Below, piece by piece: positions 31,592 through 41,000 of a stretch of DNA of 47,514 bases. Under the pieces are notes generated by a model. That model saw nothing but the letters and a program-made list of their open reading frames with translations, did no database searches and was not told the DNA's origin. The translations under genes were made by a program, and so were the position numbers. The stretch is from Candidatus Anammoxibacter sp. (GTDB taxonomy: Bacteria > Planctomycetota > Brocadiia > Brocadiales > Anammoxibacteraceae): assembly GCA_021777105.1 (NCBI GenBank), contig JAIQZQ010000077.1, positions 1 through 47,514 on the forward strand, given 5' to 3'. The number at the start of each line of letters is the position of its first letter. The stretch's first letter is position 1.

Positions 31592-32859
31592 TTAAACAGG
31601 CAATAGACGAGACATTAAGCAGCTCTCTTAATATCATAAGAATGAACGCAGTAAACAAACATATAATGATAGTTGAGGACGAGGAGCAGACAAGGTTTAC
31701 GCTATCAATTATTCTAAAAAAAGCCGGCTATAAAGTCACTACGGCTGCAGATGGTTTAACCGCTTTTACTAAAATCAATAACGCTAAAAACTCCCCCGCG
31801 CCAATAGATTTTCTACTTACCGACATACAGCTTCCGTATATGACCGGCCTTGAGCTGATAAATAAGCTTAACAACGCAAATATGTCCCTGCCTACTTTGG
31901 TTATAACTGGGTATGGCGATAAAAAGATAGTTATTGAGCTTATGCGCACAGGATGCCGGGAATATATTGACAAACCGTTTGAACCCGACAAACTGTTGAA
32001 CAGGGTTGAATCCGTGTTTGCTAAAATTGAAAAAACTAAAAGCGAGGAAAAGAAGCGGCATGAGCTGGTCGAGAAGGAGAAAATTGAACTAAACCGGATG
32101 CTTCAGTCGTATAAACATAATTTTGAATCAATTCGGGAACAATTCACCTCGGCGGTTGATTCTTATAAAAACCTTATACAAATTGAACCCAACGCTTATA
32201 AAGTAAAATCCGTTTGCCGATACAGGCATGCTATGGAACTTGGCGGCGATTTTATAGATATTAGAAATACCGAAACCGGCTGCGATATATTAGTGGCCGA
32301 CGTTGCCGGCCACGATATGGGCGCCTCATACCACACTGTTATGATAAAAGCATTTTTTGACGAGAATTGCCGCGCCGGCAATGGGGGCGAGGCTTTCTTT
32401 AAACTTTTGAACAAACAGCTCACGGAAAACGGCAAAAATAATCGAATGGTTACCGCCAACTACCTGAGCCTTAATTTGGAAGAAATGCGAGGCGAGCTTA
32501 TAACAGCGGCTCATCCATCTATTATTATTCAGTCTGCGTTTAGTTGCCCCAGGGCGTTAAACGCGGCCGGCGATGTCCTTGGCATTTATGAAGACGTTGC
32601 ATTTGGCGCCAGATCGTTTGATATAAAAACCGGCGACCGTCTATTTTTATATACTGACGGCTTTATTGACATTTGCCGGCTTGACGTTTCAACCGGCAAA
32701 AAAGAGAAACTTGGCATAGAGGGCGCGCTGGAACTTATTAAAAAACATAGCTATCTGCCTCTTAAAGATATGACGCAAAATATTTGGAACGACGCTTTAA
32801 ACTTCTGCGGCAAAAAACTTTATGATGACGCGCTAATACTTGGCGTGGAAATTTCATAA
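31588..32859 (+). CDS. Receiver-PP2C (SpoIIE/RsbU-type) serine phosphatase
   Basis: The chosen start is TTG 31588, overlapping the cheX stop (TTGA); the next possible start, ATG 31642, has no ribosome site but would still give a whole receiver. Residues 24-150 are a receiver (acceptor D79 in LLTDIQLPYMTG, K/P near 131-132), 150-200 a coiled coil, and about 205-423 a PP2C-like SpoIIE domain with ELGGDFIDI, VADVAGHDMGAS and LYTDGFID metal-binding aspartates. Phosphorylation would turn on dephosphorylation of an anti-sigma antagonist in a partner switch. The RsbW-STAS fusion 230 bp downstream is the obvious partner. The 3' end is repeated in decayed form at 32891-33044. Confidence 0.92.
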   Translation: MIKQAIDETLSSSLNIIRMNAVNKHIMIVEDEEQTRFTLSIILKKAGYKVTTAADGLTAFTKINNAKNSPAPIDFLLTDIQLPYMTGLELINKLNNANMSLPTLVITGYGDKKIVIELMRTGCREYIDKPFEPDKLLNRVESVFAKIEKTKSEEKKRHELVEKEKIELNRMLQSYKHNFESIREQFTSAVDSYKNLIQIEPNAYKVKSVCRYRHAMELGGDFIDIRNTETGCDILVADVAGHDMGASYHTVMIKAFFDENCRAGNGGEAFFKLLNKQLTENGKNNRMVTANYLSLNLEEMRGELITAAHPSIIIQSAFSCPRALNAAGDVLGIYEDVAFGARSFDIKTGDRLFLYTDGFIDICRLDVSTGKKEKLGIEGALELIKKHSYLPLKDMTQNIWNDALNFCGKKLYDDALILGVEIS

Positions 32860-32890
32860 ACTAGCGGGTATTCATCTCAATCGGCAAAAT

Positions 32891-33044
32891 AAAAGAAACT
32901 TGACGCCGGCGCTGAAACTTATTGAAAACACAGCTATTTGACTCCTGAAGATACGACGCAATATATTTTGAACAACGCTCTTTAAACCTCCGCGGTAAAA
33001 CTTTACGGTAGCGCGCCAATACATAGGGTGGAAATTCCGTAAAC
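32891..33044 (+). pseudogene. Decayed duplicate of the PP2C gene 3' end
   Basis: These 154 bp align end to end with 32701-32861, the last coding part of the PP2C gene. Shared words include gaaactt, acttatt, acagctat, gacgcaa, aacgct, taaac, gcggtaaaactt and ggtggaaatt, ending ...taaac in both. Small indels and in-frame stops show it is not translated. It is either a partial tandem duplication or the stub of a second PP2C gene removed by deletion. Confidence 0.8.
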
Positions 33045-33089
33045 AAGCGCGCACACACTTTTTTTATTAATAAATTCTTAGAGAAAGCA

Positions 33090-33830
33090 ATGATTATGTT
33101 TAATGTAAACGAAAATAATAACTCAATAGATTTTGAAATATCGTCGGAAATGCGCATGGTTGACCATGTCGCTCATGAGTGCCGCGAGTTTTTAAAAAAA
33201 TATAATGTTATGTGTTTCTCTAACCCTAAGTTAGTTCTTCGGGAGCTTTTAATCAACGCAATTGAACACGGCAATAGAAACATAGCCGAGTCAAAGGTTG
33301 TTTGCAAAATAGAGCATTTGGAAAACTTTAGATTTAAAATGTTGGCGCTGGACCAGGGCGACGGGTTTGATTACAACTCTCTGGATATGGAGTTGCCTGA
33401 CGATCCTGATCAGTTGCGCAACCGCGGTTATGCTTTGATAAACGCTTTTACGGAAAAGATTGAATTTAATGAAAAAGGAAACGGGATTACAGTTTATTTA
33501 AACCTTAACCCTGAAACGGAATATGAGGTTGAAACCGCCGGCGAGTGGCAAGTTATAAAACCCTCCGGCAGTATTACGGCAAGCACGGCTGACAAATTCA
33601 GGCTGATTCTGGTTTCGCTTCTAAAGGAGAATAAATCAATGTTCAGGTTTGATTTTAAAAATGTTGAAGACATAGATTCCGTAAGTTTAAGCGTGCTCGT
33701 CTGTTTTGCAAAGATGGCCGGCAAAGAAAACAACGCTTCGCGTTTAGAAATGTTAAACGCTAATAAGAACTTGGTTAACTTGTTTAAAATGACGCGTCTT
33801 GACAGGAAATATGTTATTCCTGAAGAATAA
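33090..33830 (+). CDS. RsbW-like anti-sigma kinase fused to a STAS domain
   Basis: Residues 20-140 are a GHKL ATPase of the RsbW/SpoIIAB type: N-box LVLRELLINAIEHGN (48-62), G1 box DQGDGF (88-93) and G2 box RNRGYAL (110-116). Residues 150-246 are a STAS domain. The segment that in SpoIIAA/RsbV reads DSSG with the phosphorylated second Ser reads D196-S-V198-S, so the phospho-acceptor position is Val. A kinase and its usual antagonist are thus joined in one chain, and the antagonist half may not be phosphorylatable. It may bind CheA, a sigma factor or another STAS protein (inference). It follows the PP2C phosphatase gene. Confidence 0.87.
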   Translation: MIMFNVNENNNSIDFEISSEMRMVDHVAHECREFLKKYNVMCFSNPKLVLRELLINAIEHGNRNIAESKVVCKIEHLENFRFKMLALDQGDGFDYNSLDMELPDDPDQLRNRGYALINAFTEKIEFNEKGNGITVYLNLNPETEYEVETAGEWQVIKPSGSITASTADKFRLILVSLLKENKSMFRFDFKNVEDIDSVSLSVLVCFAKMAGKENNASRLEMLNANKNLVNLFKMTRLDRKYVIPEE

Positions 33831-33840
33831 ATGAGTTGTA

Positions 33841-33901
33841 TAAACGCGCCTATGCGGCAATATTTCAAAATAAGGCCAAAGCTTGAGCATAGGCGCGTTT
33901 A
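33841..33901. terminator. 15-bp perfect inverted repeat after the RsbW-STAS gene
   Basis: Arms taaacgcgcctatgc (33841-33855) and gcataggcgcgttta (33887-33901) match perfectly across a 31-base loop. The element starts 11 bp after the stop codon. There is no run of Ts, so it may be a mobile foldback fragment, a processing site or an attenuator rather than a classic terminator. Confidence 0.45.
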
Positions 33902-33952
33902 AAAACAATAATGGAACAGGTTAAATAAACAGAAACGGAAAGGGGTTAATGT

Positions 33953-36900
33953 ATGTCGATTGAATTTGACCAAGAGCTGCTGGATGATTTCGTGGCGGAG
34001 TCAAGAGAGCATCTGGAAACCATAGAGGAGGACTTTTTAACTCTTGAAAAGCAGAAAGATAATCCAGACCAGGAGTTGGTTAACAAGGTTTTCAGGGCTA
34101 TTCACACAATTAAGGGATGCGCCGGCTTTGTCGGCATGAAGAAAATTAACGAGCTTGCGCACGTTATGGAAACACTGCTTTCAATGATACGCAACGATGA
34201 AATAAAGCCGGAGTTAAAGTTTGTGGATCCATTGCTTAAAGGCGTTGATTGTCTTAACTCTATGCTTGACAATCCTATAAGCAGCAACGACATGGACATC
34301 TCTGAAATATACGGCATACTTTCAGGATTGCTGTCAACCGAAGCCCCGACACAGGTAAAGAAGGATTTAAATGAAACCAAACCGCTTGAGGATTTAAAAG
34401 GCGTTGACATTGGTTTTGAAGTAACTGAATTTACTTTGAAAAACATACCTGAAGACGAATTTCTTTACACGTTAAAATACGATCTGATTGAGTTTACAAA
34501 AGAAGGCGGCAAAAACCCCATGGCGTTAATTAAAAAGCTTATGTCTATAGGCGATATAGTTGACGCGAAGATTGAGACACCGGCCGACGATCTGTACGCA
34601 GGGCTTCCCATAGGACCTTTGTTGTATGACGTTCTCTTTTCCACAAAAATAGCTCCTGATAAAATTGCCGAGGCTGTAGAGTTAACTCAAAGCAACGTAA
34701 GCCAGGTAAAAAGGGCAAACATTGCGCCAACGGAGAATGTTGAGGAAGAGAAGCCTGAAGCCGCGCCGGAAAAAACTGCTATAAAAGAGGATGAGCCGAA
34801 AGCTCCGGCAATGACCACGGTTGTAGAGAAACCTGTTGACGCAAACAGCGCAAAACCGGCTCCGACGTCCGGAGGAGGAGAGCGCGGCGGCGGAACTATA
34901 CGTATAAATGTTGATATATTAGAGCAATTGATGATGCTTGCGGGCGAGTTGGTGTTGGTAAGAAACCAGCAGCTTATTAATGTTGACAAGTCCGACCCTA
35001 CGGCAAGGACGATTGTGCAGAGGCTTGATATAGTCACTTCAGAGTTGCAGGAATCAATTATGCGCACAAGAATGCAGCCTATAGGCAATGTGCTTAATAA
35101 ATTTACGCGCATAGCCAGAGACCTTGGAAATAAACTCGGCAAAAAGATAAGCATTGAAATTACAGGGGCTGAAGTGGAACTGGACAAAACAATTCTTGAA
35201 TCGCTGGCCGACCCTTTGACACACCTTGTGCGCAATTGCTGCGACCACGGCATTGAGTCGCCGGAGGACCGAAAAGCTAAAGGCAAACCGGAAGCAGGCC
35301 ATATTGAGCTTAAAGCGTATCATGAAGGCGGGCAAATAAATATAGAAATAAATGACAACGGCAAGGGCATAAACCCGCAAATAATTATGAAGAAGGCTCT
35401 GGAAAAAAAACTCAAAACAGAAGCCGAAATTGCTCAAATGAATGACAAAGAGATTACTGCGTTAATTTTGCTGCCCGGATTTTCAACCGCCGAGCAAATT
35501 AGCGATGTTTCCGGCAGAGGCGTGGGCATGGACGTTGTTAAATCAAATATTGAAAAGCTGGGCGGCACAATCGACATAGAGTCTGTTGAGGGGGAAGGGA
35601 CAAAAATGCACCTTCGTTTGCCTCTAACCCTTGCCATTATACCTTGCCTGATTGTTATGGTGGGCGATTACCGATACGCTATTCCCCAGGTTAATCTGAT
35701 TGAATTAATGTGCCTTTATGATAACGAGGCAAGGACAAAAATAGAATGCGCCGGCAACAATGAGGTTTACCGCCTTCGAGACACGCTTCTACCTATGGTT
35801 AGATTGGCGGAAGTTTTAAAAAGACCTGCGCCGTTTACAGAAGACGTCAGGGCTGAAATAACGGAAACATATCGAAAAGAGCAGGAAGAGAAACTTAAAA
35901 ATAATGAAATATCACAGTCTCTAAACTTCACCGTGCTTAAGATCGGCAATCGCAGATTTGGGTTGATTGTTGACAGGGTGCTGGGCACGGAGGAGATTGT
36001 GGTTAAGCCTATGCATCCGGCTTTAAAATCGCTGGGTTGTTACTCCGGCGCCACGGTTATGGGCGACGGCAAGGTGGCGCTTATCCTGGATGTTGACGGC
36101 ATTTCAAGGCATGCCTGCATTGACTTGAACGGCAGCGCAAAAGACGCCTCGGCTACCGACGATAACATAGACGAAAACGAATCGCACACCGTCCTGCTTT
36201 TCAAGAATGGCCCTAAGGAGCAATTTGCCGTTCCTCTTCCTTTAATAAGGCGAATTGAGCGTATAGATGTCTCCAACATTGAGCAGATAGGAGATAAAAA
36301 CTTTATCACCATAGACGGCGTCTCAACTCTGGTTATCAGGATGGACAATGTTTTAAGCGTATCTCCATGCGTTGAAAAGAAAGAGATGCACCTTCTGCTG
36401 CCTAAACACACAAGCAAACCATTTGGTATTTTAATATCAAAACTAGTCGATATAACTGAAACTCCTATGAAATTAAACGAGGATAGCTATATTGAGGAGG
36501 GATTGCTCGGCAGTTTGATAGTTCAGGATCGGCTTACTCTGTTTGTGGATATTTATGGTTTGGTTGAAAAGGCCGAGCCGGCATGGTTTAAAGATAAGGA
36601 ACTTGTGGATAACAAAGGATTTACGGCAAACAAGAATCGTATTCTTTTGCTTGAGGACACGCCGTTCTTTCGGCAGTTGATGAAGGGTTATCTGGTTACC
36701 GAAGGTTTTGATGTTGTGACGGCCGATGATGGGCAGGCCGGCCTGGCCCGTTTTAATGAAAACGATTTCGACCTGATTGTTTCAGACATTGAGATGCCGA
36801 TTATGGACGGCCTTTCATTTATTAAAAATGTGCGAAATGGAAACCGCAATAATAAAATACCGGCTATAGCCGTTACAGCTCTTGATTCCGACGAAGACAG

Positions 36901-36988
36901 GAAGGCCGCAAAGGAGTCAGGGTTTGACAGGTATGAGACAAAGTTTAACAAAGAGACGTTTTTAGCAACTATTAAAACCGTATTATGA
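33953..36988 (+). CDS. Hybrid CheA with two CheW-like domains and a receiver
   Basis: Order in 1011 residues: HPt/P1 (1-110, H51 in FRAIHTIKG), an unusual insert (about 120-245), a proline/glutamate linker, dimerisation helices (about 315-380, IRINVDILEQLMMLAGELVLVRNQQL), HATPase (LTHLVRNCCDHGIESPEDR, NDNGKGI, GRGVGMDVV), CheW-like domain 1 (about 550-720), CheW-like domain 2 (about 745-880) and a receiver (894-1011, acceptor D945 in VSDIEMPIMDG). Hybrid CheAs with a fused receiver occur in alternative chemosensory systems such as FrzE. The second CheW domain is uncommon. AAAGGGG precedes the ATG. It is followed by cheW, an MCP, cheB and cheR, all on the same strand. Confidence 0.93.
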   Translation: MSIEFDQELLDDFVAESREHLETIEEDFLTLEKQKDNPDQELVNKVFRAIHTIKGCAGFVGMKKINELAHVMETLLSMIRNDEIKPELKFVDPLLKGVDCLNSMLDNPISSNDMDISEIYGILSGLLSTEAPTQVKKDLNETKPLEDLKGVDIGFEVTEFTLKNIPEDEFLYTLKYDLIEFTKEGGKNPMALIKKLMSIGDIVDAKIETPADDLYAGLPIGPLLYDVLFSTKIAPDKIAEAVELTQSNVSQVKRANIAPTENVEEEKPEAAPEKTAIKEDEPKAPAMTTVVEKPVDANSAKPAPTSGGGERGGGTIRINVDILEQLMMLAGELVLVRNQQLINVDKSDPTARTIVQRLDIVTSELQESIMRTRMQPIGNVLNKFTRIARDLGNKLGKKISIEITGAEVELDKTILESLADPLTHLVRNCCDHGIESPEDRKAKGKPEAGHIELKAYHEGGQINIEINDNGKGINPQIIMKKALEKKLKTEAEIAQMNDKEITALILLPGFSTAEQISDVSGRGVGMDVVKSNIEKLGGTIDIESVEGEGTKMHLRLPLTLAIIPCLIVMVGDYRYAIPQVNLIELMCLYDNEARTKIECAGNNEVYRLRDTLLPMVRLAEVLKRPAPFTEDVRAEITETYRKEQEEKLKNNEISQSLNFTVLKIGNRRFGLIVDRVLGTEEIVVKPMHPALKSLGCYSGATVMGDGKVALILDVDGISRHACIDLNGSAKDASATDDNIDENESHTVLLFKNGPKEQFAVPLPLIRRIERIDVSNIEQIGDKNFITIDGVSTLVIRMDNVLSVSPCVEKKEMHLLLPKHTSKPFGILISKLVDITETPMKLNEDSYIEEGLLGSLIVQDRLTLFVDIYGLVEKAEPAWFKDKELVDNKGFTANKNRILLLEDTPFFRQLMKGYLVTEGFDVVTADDGQAGLARFNENDFDLIVSDIEMPIMDGLSFIKNVRNGNRNNKIPAIAVTALDSDEDRKAAKESGFDRYETKFNKETFLATIKTVL

Positions 36989-36999
36989 TAACCGCGTTA

Positions 37000-37171
37000 T
37001 ATAGTCAAACAAATCAGGTTTTTGATAAATAATATTTACGTATTGTTATATTCAAGCGCAATGAAATAAAGCCCTAAAGGGTAAATTCCAACAACCTCTG
37101 CCTGCCGGAGTTTAGGCTTTAGCCTTTTATTCATAAACAAATTTCAAGAACCTAATGCTTTTTAGTATATA
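37000..37171 (+). repeat. Foldback intergenic repeat, copy A
   Basis: This shares with 37846-38017 the frame tatagt-aaacaaatcaggttt ... aatgaaataaa ... cctaaagggtaaattcc ... ggctttag ... cctaatg ... gtatat, about 85% alike by eye. The two halves are imperfect reverse complements (aataaagccctaaagg against ggctttagccttttatt), so the element can fold. It ends just before the ribosome site of cheW. Confidence 0.75.
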
Positions 37172-37194
37172 TATTTAAGATAAAGGAGGCTTTG

Positions 37195-37701
37195 ATGCAA
37201 ACAGCAATCGCTAACGATTCGGAAGCGGCAAACATATCCGTTCAAAAACAATTTTGCACGTTTTGGATTGCGGATAGGCTATTTGGGGTAGACATCCTGC
37301 ATGTAAAGGAGATCAACCGCGAGCTTGGATTCACGCCGGTATTTCATGCGCCTAAAGAGGTCAAGGGATATGTGAATATCAGGGGGCAGATACATCTTGT
37401 AATTGATTTAAGATTGCTGCTCGGTTTTGAAAGCAAGGAGTCTGATAACGACGGATGTGTGTTGATTTTTAAACAGGCAATAGCGGAGCCGTTCGGGGTG
37501 TTGGTGGATAAAATAGGCGATGTTGTAAATGTGGCTGAAGAAAGAATTGAAGAAGGGTTTAAAATTGGGGAATCGCCGTCATCGTCAACAGGCGACTATT
37601 TAACAAATAATGAGAATCTGATAGAAGGCGTTTGCAAGTTAAATGAAAACCTGCTGGTAATTCTTAACGCCAAAAAATTTATAAGCGCTGTTAGATTTTA
37701 A
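37195..37701 (+). CDS. CheW chemotaxis scaffold protein
   Basis: A 168-residue single CheW domain: FCTFWIADRLFGVDILHVKEI at the N-terminus, VKGYVNIRGQIHLVIDLRLLLGF in the centre and a final VILNAKKFISA. The ATG at 37195 has AAGGAGG at five bases; a TTG one codon earlier is less likely. It couples CheA to the receptor array. Direct copies of a foldback repeat flank it on both sides, about 845 bp apart, which could allow deletion or amplification of this gene by recombination. Confidence 0.93.
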   Translation: MQTAIANDSEAANISVQKQFCTFWIADRLFGVDILHVKEINRELGFTPVFHAPKEVKGYVNIRGQIHLVIDLRLLLGFESKESDNDGCVLIFKQAIAEPFGVLVDKIGDVVNVAEERIEEGFKIGESPSSSTGDYLTNNENLIEGVCKLNENLLVILNAKKFISAVRF

Positions 37702-38058
37702 AGTTGGTTGTTCAAAAGCTGAAACAACATAAATTATATTGTAAACATAAAAAATCTCGTTCAATCATTGTTCTTTATGCGCAAGCCCTAAGAGCAGGAA
37801 GAGAAAGGAGCGGATAAATGTGACATCTTTTAATAGCTGGATGAATATAGTTAAACAAATCAGGTTTTCGAAAAATAATATTTACGTATGGTTATATTAA
37901 ATCGTAATGAAATAAAACCCTAAAGGGTAAATTCCGACAATACCATGCTGCCGGAGTTAAGGCTTTAGCTTTTTATTTATTGACTAATTTCGAAAACCTA
38001 ATGTTTTTGAGTATATTAATAAATTTAAATTTAATTAATTTTAAAATAGAGGAACAAA
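37702..38058. other. Spacer between cheW and the MCP, mostly repeat
   Basis: There is no gene. The first 140 bp include a purine-rich stretch (agagcaggaagagaaagg, 37791-37808) and the remainder is copy B of the foldback repeat (37846-38017). A GAGGA ribosome site precedes the MCP start at 38059. Confidence 0.6.
37846..38017 (+). repeat. Foldback intergenic repeat, copy B
   Basis: This is the same element and orientation as 37000-37171. Its ends carry an inverted repeat, caggttttcgaaa near the left and tttcgaaaacctaatg near the right. A third copy lies inverted at 44461-44558, and a half copy is seen near 13138-13185. Confidence 0.75.
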
Positions 38059-41000
38059 ATGGCGGAAAAAGATGAGGCAAATTTGCCGGATGTTGTTAGC
38101 CGGGATTTATCGAATGTTACAGTGGAGAGCGAAAAATCATCAATGAAAATTGGGAGCAAGTTAATCCTGATATTTATGCTTGTAGGTTTAATACCTTTTG
38201 CGGTTATTGCCGTTATGTCGTTAATCAGCGGCAGTAGTTCTCTCTCAAAGCAGGCTTTTAATCAACTTGAAGGCGTGCGCGAGATTAAAAAGGCTCAGAT
38301 TGAAAGATTTTTTCAAGAACGCGAAGGAGATTTAGGCGTATTGGTAGACACTGTCGGCACTTTGCGTCAGGAGGCGTTTAACAAGCTGGTTGCGCAACGC
38401 GAAGTAAAACGAGGAGCTGTTGAACGCTATTTCCAATCAATTGAAAACCAGATACTCACTTTTTCTGAAAATAAAATGATTGTTAACGCAATGGGCGCTT
38501 TTCAGGAGTCGTTTAAGACTGTTTTAGCTGACAATACCGCAACTGCCGAGCAGATTAATCGCATGAGAAGAGAGCTTTCAACTTATTATTCAGGTGAATT
38601 TGACGCTGAGTACAGGAAGACGAATGACGGCAGATCGTCCGGCTCGCAAAACTATTTTAATCAGCTTGACGACGAAACCGTGGTCGCGCAATACAATTAT
38701 ATACGGGCGAACCCAAATCCGTTAGGCTCAAAGCATTTGCTTGACAGGGCTCCTGATAGCTCGGCTTATAGCGCATTGCACAGCGAGTTTCATCCAATAA
38801 TACGGAATTATCTTGAAAAGTTCGGTTATTACGACATTTTCCTTGTTGATTCCGAGACCGGCAAGGTTGTTTACTCTGTTTTTAAAGAGCTGGATTACGG
38901 CACTTCATTAATTAACGGCCCATACGCCCAGACAAATTTCGGAGAAGCGTTTCGCAAGGCAAACTCAACCGCAAACAAGGATGAGGTGGTATTGGTTGAC
39001 TACGCCAGGTACGCGCCTTCATACGAAGCCCCGGCGGGGTTTATAGCATCTCCAATATTTGAGGCCGGCAAAAAGATAGGCGTCGCGGTATTTCAGATGC
39101 CTATAGACCGGCTTAACGAAATTATGGCCGACCGCTCAGGACTGGGCGAGACAGGCGAGACATATCTTGTGGGCGGCGACCTTTTAATGAGGACGGACTC
39201 TTTTCTTGACTCTGTAAACCACACTGTAGCCGCCTCTTTCGCCAGGCCGGAAACAGGCAAAGTCGATACGGCCGCGGCCAAAGCCGCAATTGCCGGCAAC
39301 ACAGGCGCTGAAGTTATTATTGACTACAACGGCAACCCGGTTCTTTCAGCGTACACCCCAATTAAACTAGCCGGTTTGACCTGGGGATTGCTGGCGGAAA
39401 TTGATGTGGCTGAAGCGTTTTGCCCAAAAGATGAAAAAGGCAAATACTTCTTTGAAAAGTATATTGAAAAATATGGCTACTATGACCTGTTTCTTTTAAA
39501 CCCTGATGGATATTGCTTTTACACAGTGGCAAAAGAGGCTGATTACCAAACTAATTTTATAAATGGAAAATACAGCAAATCTAATTTAGGCGAGCTTGTC
39601 GGCAAAGTGATGGTTTCAAATAAATACGGTATAGCCGACTTTGCGCCATATGCGCCAAGCAATGATGAGCCTGCGGCGTTTATTGCCCAGTCGGCGTTAA
39701 ATAATGAAGGAAAGCCGGAAATTATAGTTGCGTTACAGCTTTCATTAGAGGCAATAAATGACATTATGAATCAACGCGAAGGTATGGGGAAAACCGGCGA
39801 AACAATTCTGGTAGGCAATGACAAGCTTATGCGATCTGATTCAGTGTTGCATCCTGATACTCATTCAGTGAAAGCGTCCTTTGCCAACCCGGATAAAGGC
39901 AAGTTTGACACAGTTTCAAGCAGGGGGGCGTTATCAGGCGAGACAAATGCCAAGGTTATTACAGGGTATGATGGTTCTGAAGTTCTGGCTGCTTATGCGC
40001 CAATAAATATATGCGATATTAGATGGGCGTTGATTGCCAAAAAAGATGGATCAGAAGCTTTTGCTTCAGTAAAGAATCTTAAATGGTTAATAATCATAAT
40101 AGCAGTCGTCTGCGTCTGCGCAATAATAACAGTGTCGATTTTATTTGCCCGTTCAATTTCCAGACCTATCAACTCGCTGGTTAATATTGCCAGCAATATT
40201 GCAAACGGCGATTTCACAAAAGAAGTTGAGGTTACAAGAGGCGATGAAATAGGCATATTGGGAAGAACTTTTAATAAAATGGTTGTAGATTTAAGAAAAG
40301 TTATAATTAATATTAAAGGCAACTCTGCAACAGTGGCGAGCGCGTCTGAACAGCTTTCAAGCATCTCCACTCAAATGGCTTCAGGCTCCGAGGAGACACT
40401 TGCGCAGGTCACAAACGTATCCAGCGCAACGGAACAGATGTCTAGTAATATTAACACAATGGCCTCCGCTTCCGAAGAGATGAGTGTTAACGCCACAACC
40501 GTTTCTTCCACGGCTGAGCAATTGTCCAAGAACATGAACATGGTTGCCGCGGCGGTTGAAGAGATGACGGTGTCAATCAACGATGTGGCTAAGAACGCCA
40601 AAGAGACTTCCGCCGTGTCAAACAACGCCGCAAAGATGGCGTCCGGCGCCACAAGCACTATGGATATGTTGGGCGAAGCGGCCCGCGAGATCGGCAATGT
40701 AACTGAAGTGATAAAACGTATCGCCGAGCAGACGAACCTGCTTGCGCTGAACGCGACTATTGAAGCCGCCTCAGCCGGCGAAGCTGGCAAGGGGTTTGCA
40801 GTGGTGGCAAACGAGATTAAGGAACTGGCCAACCAGAGCGCTCAGGCTGCTGAAGATATTGCGAATAAAATAGAAGGCGTTCAGGCCAACACTACTGAAG
40901 CCGTTAAGGTTATAGCCGATGTTTCCGATATTATTAAGTCAATTAACGATTCGGTTAATGTAATTAACAACGCCGTAGAGCAACAGACAAGCGCCGCAAA

